NCBI GenBank assembly: GCA_963922875.1
Contig: CAWUJH010000011.1
Location: forward strand, 84,053-148,052
Source: Ketobacter sp963922875
Lineage (GTDB): Bacteria > Pseudomonadota > Gammaproteobacteria > Pseudomonadales > Ketobacteraceae
Direction of reading: 5' to 3'
Length of the DNA: 64,000 nucleotides
Part shown: in pieces, positions 8,582 to 18,900 of the stretch
Position numbering within the stretch: position 1 is the first letter of the stretch
How the letters are laid out: every line of letters begins with the position of its first letter
Translations under genes and position numbers: made by a program
Notes under the pieces: generated by a model
Told to the model about the DNA's origin: nothing
Databases searched by the model: none
What the model saw: only the letters and a program-made list of their open reading frames with translations

Positions 8582-9331
8582 TTAACCTGGCTGCATTGCC
8601 GACTGTCGCTGTAAGCGCTGAACTCTTATGAGAAAGCGCTCGATGTGACGCACTTCAGCCGGATTAATACCCGACAACGTGCCCCCCACAATAGTAACGC
8701 CATCGTCAGACTCGTCCATTAAAAAGTTTTTCACTGTCAGCTCGCTTTGTATGATCTTGTCTCGTTCAAGCCGCAACTGCACCTTAAAATTTTGTGCTAA
8801 TTCCGGATACAGACCAATGACTCGCAAGCGCACACCACGGGCGGACAAATCCAGTACGTCGGCCGCCACCTTCCCTATTCCCTCTAAGCTGAGCAACGCC
8901 TGCACTGGAATGGTTTCATCCACCGTGACTCGAAAATTGTGACGACGCTGAGCGGTACTAATGTCTTGGGGTATCCCTAAACGTAATACGGGTGATCGGC
9001 CTTGCTGATCGAGACCAATGACTTTGGCTTCAAACGCGGTGGAGAATCCGGACTCCATAGTGTCCACTTTAATGCGCCGATCTAACCAAGAGGCTAACGG
9101 CCAGGAATTAGGAAAAGGTTCATCCAATAATAGGCACTGCTTGTCGAGATCAATATCCACCAGCAGGCTCTGAAAAACTTCATCTTGACCTCTAACACGC
9201 ACTCTGAGCAACCGATGCTCCCGCCGTAAACGAAACAATTGCATCAGCTCATCCGATACGGGGGCCGTTGTCACGGGCCGCTCATCAACCTTTTGCCACC
9301 ACTGTTTTAATCCGAACGCTACTCCTGTCAT
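8582..9331 (-). CDS. YcgR-like flagellar brake protein with PilZ domain
   Basis: The product is about 249 residues. It has a YcgR-like N-terminal domain and a C-terminal PilZ domain. The PilZ c-di-GMP motifs are present: RHNFR (RxxxR) and, about 35 residues later, DLSARG ([D/N]xSxxG). YcgR proteins bind the flagellar stator or rotor when c-di-GMP is high and slow the motor. Proximity to pomAB two genes away on the same strand supports that role. I chose the ATG at 9331, which has GAGGGG just upstream. Earlier in-frame starts add a hydrophobic extension with no ribosome-binding site. Confidence 0.8.
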   Translation of the reverse strand: MTGVAFGLKQWWQKVDERPVTTAPVSDELMQLFRLRREHRLLRVRVRGQDEVFQSLLVDIDLDKQCLLLDEPFPNSWPLASWLDRRIKVDTMESGFSTAFEAKVIGLDQQGRSPVLRLGIPQDISTAQRRHNFRVTVDETIPVQALLSLEGIGKVAADVLDLSARGVRLRVIGLYPELAQNFKVQLRLERDKIIQSELTVKNFLMDESDDGVTIVGGTLSGINPAEVRHIERFLIRVQRLQRQSAMQPG

Positions 9332-9454
9332 AACTCCCCTCATCATAATAATAACGATGTAAATTAAGCTATCAACAGCACTGCAAAGCACTTGCCAACA
9401 TTAAATAGCTTTAAATTTCATAAGGTTAGCGTTTTCTTGATGTGAAACGGAGGG

Positions 9455-9487
9455 GCCACGTCGGCGGCGCGTTGCCGACCGCGTGGC
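9455..9487. repeat. GC-rich bulged hairpin between ycgR-like and the 341-residue gene
   Basis: GCCACG-TCGGC (9455-9465) pairs with GCCGA (9474-9478) and CGTGGC (9482-9487), leaving a three-base bulge and an eight-base loop. No T-run follows on either strand, so it is not a standard intrinsic terminator. It may be an mRNA processing or stability element. Confidence 0.45.
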
Positions 9488-9511
9488 AAGTTCTAGCCAA
9501 TTCGGGTATTG

Positions 9512-10537
9512 CTATTTTATCGCTGCGGCAAACTGTGGACTGCTGTAGAAATCATCCAGGTTCGCATCCACTCTAAGTTCAATATATTCGCGAACAGCGG
9601 CTTTGCCCAACGCACCAGGCATGATTTGCTCCAGCTCCCCCACGATATATTCTTCGGTATAACCGAGCTGATTGACTATGTCATAAATCGTTCGATCCCC
9701 TAGCTCGGCCATGACATGGGTAACCACCTGACGAATCATATTATGGAGATAGTCTGCCTGCCGGATATCAGACCATAGCGCAGTTCCCAGGCTAACGCTG
9801 CGGTCTATATCTTCTTCCGTCACATAGCTTTTGAACTTGGAAAAATCTTTTTCGCTGACAGCATCCCAGAAATGATCGGCAATGTTTTTGATATTGTCAT
9901 CAGACAAGGCGTTATTCAGAATTCTTTCGCTCAACTCTACGGTATTGCGTAGATTGCCGGAAATAAACTTTTTGATGGTGCTTTCAGCGGCCGCTTCCAG
10001 TTTCGGAAGGGCTTTGTTGAGGCTTTTTGCCCCGGCCTTCATTAGGGCGGACATCCCTGGCACTTTCTTGCTGACAATATTTTCACCCATTACGTAATCC
10101 TTGATGCCATGATACAAAACATCACTGATCAACGTGCTATAAATGGGGCTATCCAGAATGATGCGGATGACATCGGCACGCAGCTTTTCAAACTGTGCAT
10201 AGTGGGAAATAAGGTTATCGTATTCTTCTTTCGGTACCAATGATTCCAAGGTGGTACCATCATTTATTTCAGCTTGAATCCCAGTAATTACACTCTTGAT
10301 GATCACCGAATTCAGCTCATCGGTTACCGGAGCACCATCGACAATACGTATTATTGAGGTGATCAACAGCTCAGTATCCACCACTTCGTTCAGCGTTTTA
10401 TCCTGCCCCCACTGGTATACAGACCCCATCTCGCGCTTAATTGTGGCCAGTAATTCATCGCCTTCGATTCGAGAGAGCAAAAACTCGCGGTGGGCGGCTT
10501 TTAGCTTAACCGCCAGTTCATTGTTAGCATCGGACAT
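9512..10537 (-). CDS. Protein of unknown function between pomAB and the YcgR-like gene
   Basis: I do not recognise this 341-residue protein. It has no signal peptide and no obvious membrane segment. It is largely alpha-helical by composition, rich in charged residues, with a repeated pattern of short hydrophobic helices (for example DSPIYSTLISDVLYHGIKDY). There is no P-loop, GGDEF, EAL, HD-GYP or PilZ motif. The start at 10537 (MSDANNELAVKLK) is the first ATG of the frame. It lies 89 bases after pomB on the same strand and upstream of the YcgR-like gene. A motility or c-di-GMP role is inferred from position only. Confidence 0.7.
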   Translation of the reverse strand: MSDANNELAVKLKAAHREFLLSRIEGDELLATIKREMGSVYQWGQDKTLNEVVDTELLITSIIRIVDGAPVTDELNSVIIKSVITGIQAEINDGTTLESLVPKEEYDNLISHYAQFEKLRADVIRIILDSPIYSTLISDVLYHGIKDYVMGENIVSKKVPGMSALMKAGAKSLNKALPKLEAAAESTIKKFISGNLRNTVELSERILNNALSDDNIKNIADHFWDAVSEKDFSKFKSYVTEEDIDRSVSLGTALWSDIRQADYLHNMIRQVVTHVMAELGDRTIYDIVNQLGYTEEYIVGELEQIMPGALGKAAVREYIELRVDANLDDFYSSPQFAAAIK

Positions 10538-10626
10538 AGTATTCGACCTGTAGCATAATTATTATTAAAGTGGCTTGGAGTGTACCCAACCACTACGCTA
10601 GAGCCAAGCCTGAGCGCAGTGAGCGC

Positions 10627-11802
10627 CTAAAAGAATTCGTCATCACGCTCTGACTGAGTGGGACCAAAAGGGTCTTTAGAAAGATCAAAAGCATCCGGAG
10701 TTTGCTGGGGATCTGCCGTTTGCTCTGGCTTAGCATCGGATTCTGACTCTAACACACTGATCACATTATTTTCCTGGGAAATTTCTATTTGATCATCGTT
10801 CTCATCCAGGAGCTGAAAACCTTCCAGATCATCCAGACCCGCTGCCTTCAGGTTCTCAATATTAAATTCCGGGTCCTCAGGCAATTGCTCCTCCCCCGAG
10901 AGAAACTTTTCATCGTTAGCGCCTTGCTCAATAACGATTTCCACCCGCCGATTACGTGCTCGGTTTTCCTCGCTATCGTTGCTCACCATGGACTTGGTTT
11001 CACCATGTCCCACCACGGTAAAGTGGGTTTCATCCAGCGCATTGCCCTTCATTAACTCATGGGCCACGGATACAGCTCGGGCCGAGGACAATTCCCAGTT
11101 GGAGCGAAACCGAGCCGTGGAAATAGGCACATCGTCGGTGTGCCCTTCCACTGAGTAAATGCCATCGGCCGCTTGCAGGGCTTCCCGAATTTTGTCCATG
11201 ATAGGAACGAAAGACGCTCGCAGGGTTGCCGAGCCACTAGGAAAAGAACCTTGCTCCTTGACCCTGATCACAATACGGCGATTCTTGGTTTCCACCTCTA
11301 CCGCACCACTTTGAATATCTTGCTTCAACATTGACGCTACCTTAATAGCATCGGCCTGGGTCATGGAAATCAATCGTTCCATGATTTGTGAAGATTGATC
11401 AGCCGCTCCCGATTCAGCTTTCTGCTGCTCTTTTTGCTGTGCATCCTCTCGTTGTTCTGCTTGACCTGGAGCACACAACACCTCCAGGGTGTTTTGGGAA
11501 GTTTCGGTAGTGGCTTGTCTCACTTCATTGAGTGGGGTGGGATCGGGCCGACCGGGAGAAAATTCTTGTGCAATAATTGAAGTACCCTTGGGCATCTCTT
11601 TCATTTTTATCTGGTCTTGTACCCCAAAGGCATCTTTCATTGAGCCTGCCACTTGCTTGTACTTTTGCACATCCATTTCGGAAAATGCCAACAATAGGAC
11701 AAAGAAGCACATCAATAACGACATCAGGTCGGCAAAGGTGGCTAAATAAGCCGGTAGCCCTTTCGGGGGTTCAGGACATTCGCATTCTTCCTCTTGTGCC
11801 AT
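10627..11802 (-). CDS. pomB: PomB/MotB-family flagellar stator protein
   Basis: PomB anchors the stator to peptidoglycan and carries the ion-binding aspartate. One membrane segment spans about 21-41, with the ion-channel Asp25 in TFADLMSLLMCFFVLLLAFSE. A plug and linker rich in Q and E follow. The OmpA-like peptidoglycan-binding domain (about 185-300) has the VEGHTDDVPI and NWELSSARA motifs. The long acidic tail after residue 300 (many D, E and Q) is more extended than in E. coli MotB. The sequence around the membrane segment looks PomB-like, so sodium coupling is inferred. It is nine bases after pomA. Confidence 0.88.
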   Translation of the reverse strand: MAQEEECECPEPPKGLPAYLATFADLMSLLMCFFVLLLAFSEMDVQKYKQVAGSMKDAFGVQDQIKMKEMPKGTSIIAQEFSPGRPDPTPLNEVRQATTETSQNTLEVLCAPGQAEQREDAQQKEQQKAESGAADQSSQIMERLISMTQADAIKVASMLKQDIQSGAVEVETKNRRIVIRVKEQGSFPSGSATLRASFVPIMDKIREALQAADGIYSVEGHTDDVPISTARFRSNWELSSARAVSVAHELMKGNALDETHFTVVGHGETKSMVSNDSEENRARNRRVEIVIEQGANDEKFLSGEEQLPEDPEFNIENLKAAGLDDLEGFQLLDENDDQIEISQENNVISVLESESDAKPEQTADPQQTPDAFDLSKDPFGPTQSERDDEFF

Positions 11803-11811
11803 AACCCGCCC

Positions 11812-12576
11812 CTAGCCGTCTTCCCCTTCACTGGCGCGCTTGGCCGCCGGTAAATAGGTTTTCAACAGACTTTGAATGACACGGGGATTCTGTCCGGCTT
11901 GAATAGCCAGCAGTGCATCGATGATCATGGATTGAATACGGGCCTCCTCATTAGAGCGTAGTGCCACCTTATCTGCCACAGGCAATGCCCACATATTGGC
12001 AATCATGGCCCCGTAAAGCGTGGTCAGCAGGGCAACGGCCATGGCAGGACCTATGGCTTTGGGATCATCCATGGCGGACAGCATCTGGACCAAACCAATC
12101 AGCGTACCAATCATTCCCATGGCCGGAGCCGTGTCACCAATATTCACAAAGATGGCTTTACCAATGGCATGCCGGGAAGCCCCTTCGCGCATATCCTTGG
12201 ACAAGATACTCTTCACCACCTCAGGATCATGACCATCTACCAGCAACTGGATGCCTTTTTGGAGGAAATCATTAGACACTTCTTTACCTTCCAGTGATAG
12301 CAATCCTCCCTTACGGGCTAAATCCGCCAGCTCCACCACCTCCACAATTAACTCTTCCGGTGAGGTAATTTTCGTTTTAAAGGATTTATTCATGACTCCC
12401 ATGGCACCGAGAAACTGGCCCAGAGAATATTTCGCCATGACCGCAAACAGGGTACCGCCCACCACAATTAAAATAGAGGGAATATTTACGAAGATCATGA
12501 CGTCGCCACCAGTTACCATGGCCATAACCACAATAATCAGCGCCCCGATCAGACCTATGAGGGTTGCTAAATCCAC
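11812..12576 (-). CDS. pomA: PomA/MotA-family flagellar stator protein
   Basis: PomA forms the pentameric, ion-conducting, torque-generating part of the stator with PomB. The 254-residue length matches PomA rather than the longer E. coli MotA. Four membrane segments are visible, including LIGLIGALIIVVMAM near the N-terminus and the pair around GMIGTLIGLVQML and AVALLTTLYGAMIAN. The cytoplasmic loop carries the charged torque residues. It is first gene of a minus-strand run pomA-pomB-unknown-ycgR-like and is divergent from xseB. Confidence 0.9.
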   Translation of the reverse strand: MDLATLIGLIGALIIVVMAMVTGGDVMIFVNIPSILIVVGGTLFAVMAKYSLGQFLGAMGVMNKSFKTKITSPEELIVEVVELADLARKGGLLSLEGKEVSNDFLQKGIQLLVDGHDPEVVKSILSKDMREGASRHAIGKAIFVNIGDTAPAMGMIGTLIGLVQMLSAMDDPKAIGPAMAVALLTTLYGAMIANMWALPVADKVALRSNEEARIQSMIIDALLAIQAGQNPRVIQSLLKTYLPAAKRASEGEDG

Positions 12577-12774
12577 ACCCGCTCCAAATTGATTAATTTA
12601 TGAACAGAAAAGTACTGGAATATCCTATTAATTTAAGTTTAGTCAGGAATTCCGGAAATTCCGCCACAGTGAAACTTCTTCCATCAGAAGATCGTTCAAT
12701 CGTGATAAATTGATATGCTCCATTGACCTTCGACCAGCAATCACCGAAACTTTGCGCCTTTCCTGGAGGAGGCC

Positions 12775-13023
12775 ATGGCAAAAAAACCCACAACCATTGA
12801 TTTTGAAAAGTCACTCAAAAACCTGGAAAAGCTCGTTGAGACCATGGAGAGCGGTGAATTAACCCTCGAAAAGTCCCTTGAAGCTTTTGAACAAGGCGTA
12901 CGTTTGACCAAAGAATGCCAACAGGCGCTGCAGGAAGCTGAGCAGAAAGTCCAGATTCTTATGGCCCGAAATGGCGAAGAAAGTCTGCAGCCCTTTACCG
13001 ATCCCGAAACCGATGACCAGTAA
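12775..13023 (+). CDS. xseB: Exodeoxyribonuclease VII small subunit
   Basis: XseB forms a helical hairpin that binds the XseA catalytic subunit of exonuclease VII. The 82-residue product shows the family pattern: FEKSLKNLEKLVETMESGELTLEKSLEAF, then KECQQALQEAEQKV. A strong GGAGGAGG precedes the ATG. The gene heads the xseB-ispA-dxs cluster common in gammaproteobacteria, and its 3' end overlaps ispA by 11 bases. Confidence 0.93.
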   Translation: MAKKPTTIDFEKSLKNLEKLVETMESGELTLEKSLEAFEQGVRLTKECQQALQEAEQKVQILMARNGEESLQPFTDPETDDQ

Positions 13024-13924
13024 TTCAACGATCGATTCCAGTGCGACTTTCGCTGATTTTTTAGACCTGTGTCAGGAACGCGTGAACAAGCGGCTGCACT
13101 ACTGGCTGAGTCAACCACGCAGCTTGGCACCCACACTGCTTGAGGCCATGCACTACGCCACGTTCAACGGCGGCAAACGCATTCGCCCAGTTCTGGTTTA
13201 TGCTGCGGTAAATGCCGTTGGTGGTGCCGCAGAAGCCGCGGACGATATTGCGGCTGCCCTGGAGATGGTGCACTCCTATTCTCTGGTCCATGATGATTTG
13301 CCAGCCATGGACAATGACGACTTACGCCGAGGCAAACCCACCTGTCATATTCAATTTGATGAGGCAACAGCTATCCTCGCCGGTGATGCTCTTCAATGCC
13401 TGGCGTTTGAAGTTATCAGTCAGGCGCCCTTACCCGCCGAAATGAGAATCAAAATGGTGGAAATACTAGCCCGTGCCAGTGGCACCGAGGGTATGGCCGG
13501 TGGTCAGGCGCTGGACTTGGCCGCAGAAGGCAGAACCCTCAACCTGGAAGAACTGGAGAACATCCATGCCCATAAAACAGGCAGCCTGATTCAAGCCAGC
13601 GTGCAGTTAGGTGCCATGACCCACCCTGAAACCAGCGCCCGCCAAATCACCGGTTTAGACCAGTTTGCCCAGGCGATTGGACTGGCATTTCAGGTTCAGG
13701 ATGATATTTTAGATATTATTGGCAGCACCCAGGAAATGGGCAAGACTCAGGGCGCAGACCATGCCCTCGGCAAAGCCACCTACCCGAGTATTATGGGATT
13801 GGAAGCAGCCCAGGCATTGGCCAGAGATCTCTGTACTCAGGCGATTACGGCGTTATCCCCATTCGATGAACGAGCGGAGCCATTGCGAGCCTTGGCTCAC
13901 TATATTGTCACTCGAACCCATTAG
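13013..13924 (+). CDS. ispA: Farnesyl diphosphate synthase (geranyltranstransferase)
   Basis: IspA condenses IPP with DMAPP and GPP to give farnesyl diphosphate, the precursor of undecaprenyl phosphate and ubiquinone. Both aspartate-rich motifs are present: HDDLPAMDNDDLRRG and QVQDDILDIIG. Lysine and arginine of GGKRIRPVL bind the diphosphate. I chose the ATG at 13013 (MTSNSTIDSS), giving 303 residues and an 11-base overlap with xseB. An in-frame ATG at 12971 lies deep inside xseB and is less likely. Confidence 0.93.
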   Translation: MTSNSTIDSSATFADFLDLCQERVNKRLHYWLSQPRSLAPTLLEAMHYATFNGGKRIRPVLVYAAVNAVGGAAEAADDIAAALEMVHSYSLVHDDLPAMDNDDLRRGKPTCHIQFDEATAILAGDALQCLAFEVISQAPLPAEMRIKMVEILARASGTEGMAGGQALDLAAEGRTLNLEELENIHAHKTGSLIQASVQLGAMTHPETSARQITGLDQFAQAIGLAFQVQDDILDIIGSTQEMGKTQGADHALGKATYPSIMGLEAAQALARDLCTQAITALSPFDERAEPLRALAHYIVTRTH

Positions 13925-13983
13925 GCAGGGCCCCAGGGGCGGCTCTGAGATGATTAAAACGTGTGAAGCTGGAATTCTAACCG

Positions 13984-13989
13984 TATAAT
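13984..13989 (+). promoter_or_regulatory. Consensus -10 element upstream of dxs
   Basis: TATAAT lies 41 bases before the dxs ATG, between ispA and dxs. The best -35 at 17 bases (GTGTGA) is weak. It suggests dxs can be transcribed separately from xseB-ispA. Confidence 0.45.
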
Positions 13990-14029
13990 ACCCGATTTTA
14001 GTTTTGCAGCATTGCCATAAAAAGGCTGT

Positions 14030-15946
14030 TTGATGTTTACGGAAATACCCATGACCCGTCCCAGCACCCCGCTGCTGGATCAAATTGACAGTCCCGCTCA
14101 ACTTAGGGCGCTGGATCTGGAGTTACTGCCGCAACTCGCCCACGAGTTACGGCATTTCCTGATGTATACGGTGGGTAAAACCGGCGGTCATTTTGGTGCT
14201 GGTCTTGGGGTTGTGGAATTGACCATAGCCCTACACTACGTTTACCACACCCCGGAAGACAAGCTGGTGTGGGATGTGGGGCACCAAACCTATCCTCATA
14301 AAATTCTCACGGGCCGACGTGAGCAAATGCTCAATCTACGCCAACGGGGCGGCCTTTCAGGTTTTCCAAAACGTAGCGAAAGCCCCTATGACAGCTTTGG
14401 CGTCGGTCACTCCAGTACTTCTATCAGCGCCGCATTAGGCATGACTCTAGCCAGGAAAATGCAAGGTCGACCCAACAAAAATGTCGCTATCATCGGTGAC
14501 GGAGCCCTCACCGCCGGAATGGCATTTGAAGCCTTAAATCATGCCAGTCACTGCAAAGCTGACATGCTGGTAATTTTGAATGACAACGAAATGTCTATCT
14601 CTGAAAATGTGGGCGGCCTATCCAACTACCTGTCCAGAGTCTGGGCCAGTCGCACCTATAACTCAATGCGGGAAGGCGGCAAAAAAGTTCTCGAGAAAAT
14701 GCCTGCCGCCATGGAATTTGTGCGCCGTACCGAAGAACACATGAAAGGTATGGTATCCCCAGGCACGTTGTTCGAAGAACTGGGCTTTAACTATATTGGC
14801 CCCATCAACGGCCATGACCTGGACAAATTAGTCACTTATCTAGGTAAATTGAGAGAGATACCTGGCCCCCATTTACTCCACGTGATCACCACCAAAGGGC
14901 GCGGTTTCTCACCTGCAGAAAAAGATCCTATCGGCTATCACGCGCTGTCCAAGATAGAACCTAAAACTACGCTCAAAGCAACCGAACCCACCGCAAAAAA
15001 AGTCAAATATTGCGATGTTTTCGGCCAGTGGTTGTGTGATATGGCGGCCCAGGATCCCCGCTTAGTCGCTATTACACCCGCCATGAGAGAAGGCTCTGGA
15101 ATGGTGGAGTTTTCCCGTCGTTTTCCAGACCAATACCAAGATGTGGCTATTGCTGAGCAACACGCGGTTACCCTCGCCGCTGGCTTAGCTTGCGAGGGGC
15201 AAAAGCCGGTAGTCGCTATCTATTCGACATTTTTACAGCGCGGCTACGACCAGTTAATTCACGATGTGGCCATTCAAAACCTCGACGTCACCTTCGGCAT
15301 TGATCGCGCAGGTCTGGTAGGAGAAGACGGCCCCACCCATATGGGCGCCTACGATCTAAGCTACTTACGCTGCATTCCAAATATGGTGGTGATGGCACCC
15401 TCCGATGAAAATGAATGTCGCCAACTTTTGTATACGGGTTACCAATATGAAGGGCCTGCCGCAATCCGTTACCCTCGAGGAACCGGCCCCGGCGTTGCCA
15501 TCGAACAAAACCTGACGACCCTTCCCATTGGCCAAGGGCGCATGGTTCGCAACGGAACTCAGGTTGCGATTCTTGCTTTTGGTGCTGTACTCACCGCCTG
15601 CAAGGAAGTAGCGCAGGATTTAAATCTTAGCTTAGCCGATATGCGATTTGTAAAACCCATCGACAAAGACATGATTTTAGCATTGGCTAAAAATCATGAA
15701 TTGCTGGTAACAGTGGAAGAAAATGCCATTATGGGTGGTGCGGGTTCTGCGGTCACTGAAGCTCTCGCGGCAGCAGGGGTCGTCATCCCGGTACTCAATT
15801 TAGGGATTCCCGATGAGTATATAAACCATGCGAAACCCAATGAAATGGTCCGCGAGTGTGAACTGGATGCACCAGGCATAATACAATCCATTCAACGCCG
15901 TTTAAAACTATTAAATCTTGCAGCACCAGCGCATCAGGCGCTGTGA
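14030..15946 (+). CDS. dxs: 1-deoxy-D-xylulose-5-phosphate synthase
   Basis: Dxs is the thiamine-diphosphate enzyme that joins pyruvate and glyceraldehyde-3-phosphate in the first step of the MEP isoprenoid pathway. The 638-residue product carries the active-site His in TVGKTGGHFGAGLGV and the ThDP motif GDGALTAGMAFEALN...ILNDN. The transketolase pyrimidine domain has AEQHAVTLAAGLA and DRAGLVGEDGPTH. The start at 14030 gives FTEIPMTRPSTPLLD, which aligns with the HEIPRERPATPLLD start I recall for Pseudomonas. Its end overlaps the convergent kinase gene by 13 bases. Confidence 0.96.
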   Translation: MMFTEIPMTRPSTPLLDQIDSPAQLRALDLELLPQLAHELRHFLMYTVGKTGGHFGAGLGVVELTIALHYVYHTPEDKLVWDVGHQTYPHKILTGRREQMLNLRQRGGLSGFPKRSESPYDSFGVGHSSTSISAALGMTLARKMQGRPNKNVAIIGDGALTAGMAFEALNHASHCKADMLVILNDNEMSISENVGGLSNYLSRVWASRTYNSMREGGKKVLEKMPAAMEFVRRTEEHMKGMVSPGTLFEELGFNYIGPINGHDLDKLVTYLGKLREIPGPHLLHVITTKGRGFSPAEKDPIGYHALSKIEPKTTLKATEPTAKKVKYCDVFGQWLCDMAAQDPRLVAITPAMREGSGMVEFSRRFPDQYQDVAIAEQHAVTLAAGLACEGQKPVVAIYSTFLQRGYDQLIHDVAIQNLDVTFGIDRAGLVGEDGPTHMGAYDLSYLRCIPNMVVMAPSDENECRQLLYTGYQYEGPAAIRYPRGTGPGVAIEQNLTTLPIGQGRMVRNGTQVAILAFGAVLTACKEVAQDLNLSLADMRFVKPIDKDMILALAKNHELLVTVEENAIMGGAGSAVTEALAAAGVVIPVLNLGIPDEYINHAKPNEMVRECELDAPGIIQSIQRRLKLLNLAAPAHQAL

Positions 15947-18900
15947 GATTCTGGATGTTGCGCCAGCCACTCCTCGGCACTGACTAGCATAGCTTCTAAA
16001 GCCAGTTTGAAGCGTTGGAGTAACTCACCCAGAGCGTCATAATGTTGTTCATTTATAGCCGCTTCAATGGCCATTGCTGTTTTACAGACTTCATGAGCAC
16101 CGAAATTCCCAAGGGAACCTCGTAACCGATGAAACAAGCGAGACATCTCTTGCCAATTTGCCTCTTGGAGTAACGCTAAGCCTTGCTCATGGGGTTGCAT
16201 ACCATTCTCAACAATACGTTCGATCAACCTCAACAACTCACGTTGGCGTTCAGGCTTATCCTTCATGTAACGTACTAAATGCTCGGGATTAAATGGCTGC
16301 TCTTTCGAGTTATTCACAATTAATATTGGCTTTTGCGGACCGGTATCGATAGGCGTCACACTAGGATCAGACTGTTGCCCCGTTAAATACTTAGCCAGTA
16401 CTTTCAGAAAAAGTCGAACATCAATAGGCTTACCCACAAAATCAGACATGCCACACTCTAAACATTGCTGCCGTTCATAAGCTAAAACCCCGGCGGTCAT
16501 CGCAATGATTGGCACTGTCATTCGCAATTCATCGCGAATGACTCGAGTGGCACTGAATCCATCCATTATGGGCATTTGAACATCCATTAGGACAAGATCA
16601 AAAGTGACCGTTTTTTGTTTTAATTGCGCTACCGCCTCAGCTCCATTATTAGCCGCCGTAACCAACACCCCCAACTCCACTAACAATCCCTCAACTAGAT
16701 TTCTATTTAACGGGTTATCCTCCACTAGTAAAACATTCGCTTTAGGTAGCTCCGGCGCAAAGGATAAATACAGCGAGCGCAAATCGTTGTCTTCAGAGGT
16801 TGAGTTACGACTTAATATATCGTTCATGGCTGATTTCAGGTGCAAGGCCGTCACCGGTTTGACCAGATAAATGGTGCTATCCGAGTCTCCATCACTAGCC
16901 ATACCTGAACCCAGCTGGATAGTGGGTATCCGAGCGTAATGGTGAGCCAGGTCCTTATAAAACATTTGGTTGACGATCAGCACATCAAAGGGGTACTGAG
17001 TTCGCCCCAACCGTTCCAAAGCTCTCGCTGAAGTCATAAAGGTTTCACACCCCCAACCCCAACTCAAAATTATATTAGCTATACTGCGCAATGAAGGTGC
17101 ATGAGTGTCCAAAACCATCACATGGCGCTTCAACTCTCGCGGCATTTGATCCCGACGCTTGGTATAACCCTCATAATTCAGTTTCAGACGGCAGGTAAAC
17201 TCCGAGCCTTTATCTGGCTCACTCTCAACTCTAATATCGCCATCCATTAGCTCCACCAGTTTGCGGGTAATGGTTAAACCTAAACCTGTCCCGCCATACT
17301 TTCGGGTTATAGAACCATCCCCCTGAATGAATGGTTTAAACAACCGGTGCTGTTGCTCTACCGACAAACCAATTCCAGTATCTCTGATGCTCACAACCAA
17401 GTAGCCTGTATTTTTATCAACGGCCTCAAAATCGATGGCCAGAACCACTTCTCCTAAAGTGGTAAACTTGATGGCGTTGCCGGTAAGATTCACCAAAATT
17501 TGCTGTAAGCGTACGGAATCACCCAGAAAATGAAACGGTACCTTAGGGTCCACTTCAATCGCCAATTCAATGTCTTTAGTTGCAGCATTGACCGTCATAA
17601 TAGTAGCAACCGAATTTAACACGTCTACCAAATAAAAAGGCTCCACCACAAGTTCGAGCTTACCCGCTTCAATTTTAGAAACATCCAGTACGTCGCTTAG
17701 TAAATCCAACAGCGCTTTGCTGGCTTCACTAATCATTCGAACAAACTGATTTTGTTGTCGATCAAGCGCAGTAAACTCTAATAATTGCGCAGATCCCAAT
17801 ACCGCATTTAGCGGAGTCCGAATCTCATGACTCATGTTCGCAAGAAATTCCGTCTTCGCCCGATTGGCGCTTTGTGCTAGATCTCTGGAGCGCTGCAAGG
17901 CTTCTTCTACCGCAACCTGAGCACTGATATCATTGACTATTGCCATGGTGTGTTTAACACCATTTAACAACAAAGGACGTAATTCCAAAGCGCCCATGAA
18001 GCGGGAACCATTGCGCCGCCGACAATCACATTGAATTTGCTTCTGAGTTTTCAAATCAAGATTGAGGTCGGCACTTAACACTGCTTGCAAAACCTGCAAA
18101 TCAGGCACCACTACACTAATGCCTTTACCAATCAGGCTGCCATTGAGATAACCACATAATTGGTGGACTCGACTATTGGCTTTGACGATAAGGCCGTCAT
18201 CATTTATTACAAACATTCCTACTGGTGAATACTCAAACAAAGTTTCAAACTCATCTTTGGTCTGTTTTGCAATTTTTATTTGTTGCTCTAAACCACGCTG
18301 AGCAGTCAAAACTTCTTGTTCAGCCTGCTTTTGTAAAGTGATATCCCGAGCCACGCCTAAAAATCCCATCACTTCTCCCTCAGGAGATTTAATTGTTGTT
18401 ATGGTTAAACTCACCGGTACTCTGTTACCGTCTTTTCGAACATATGTCCATTCGTTGACATCGGTTTCACCATCCCGCGCCAGCGCCACAAAAACTTCAA
18501 AACCTACAATGGCTCGATTGAGTTTTTTACCAAGAAATTTACTGCGTTGTTTCATTTCCTCCGCATCATGAAACACCGCTGGGGTCATGCGGTTTATCAT
18601 CTCTTCTTTTGAGTAACCCAATAAACGTTCAGCACCAGCACTAAACACTTGAATTAGGCCTTGCTTATCCGTTGCGATAATCGAAAACTCACTGGCAGCT
18701 TCAACCACCGAATTCAGTTTTTCTTCAGCCAGCATCCGAGCGTCCTGAGCATTAACCAGATCACTCACTTCCCAATTCATTCCCACCATCCGCTTGGCTT
18801 GATTCTGGGGGTCCCGCAGAACCAACCCACAGGCCTGCAATGAACGATATTGGCCATCAGGTGTATCAATTCGGAACTCAGCTTGATATTCATCTTTACC

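Noticed and set aside
12647..12663. GGAATTCCGGAAATTCC between pomA and xseB
   Set aside because: It looks like a double palindrome but matches no sigma-28, sigma-54 or regulator pattern that I can defend.
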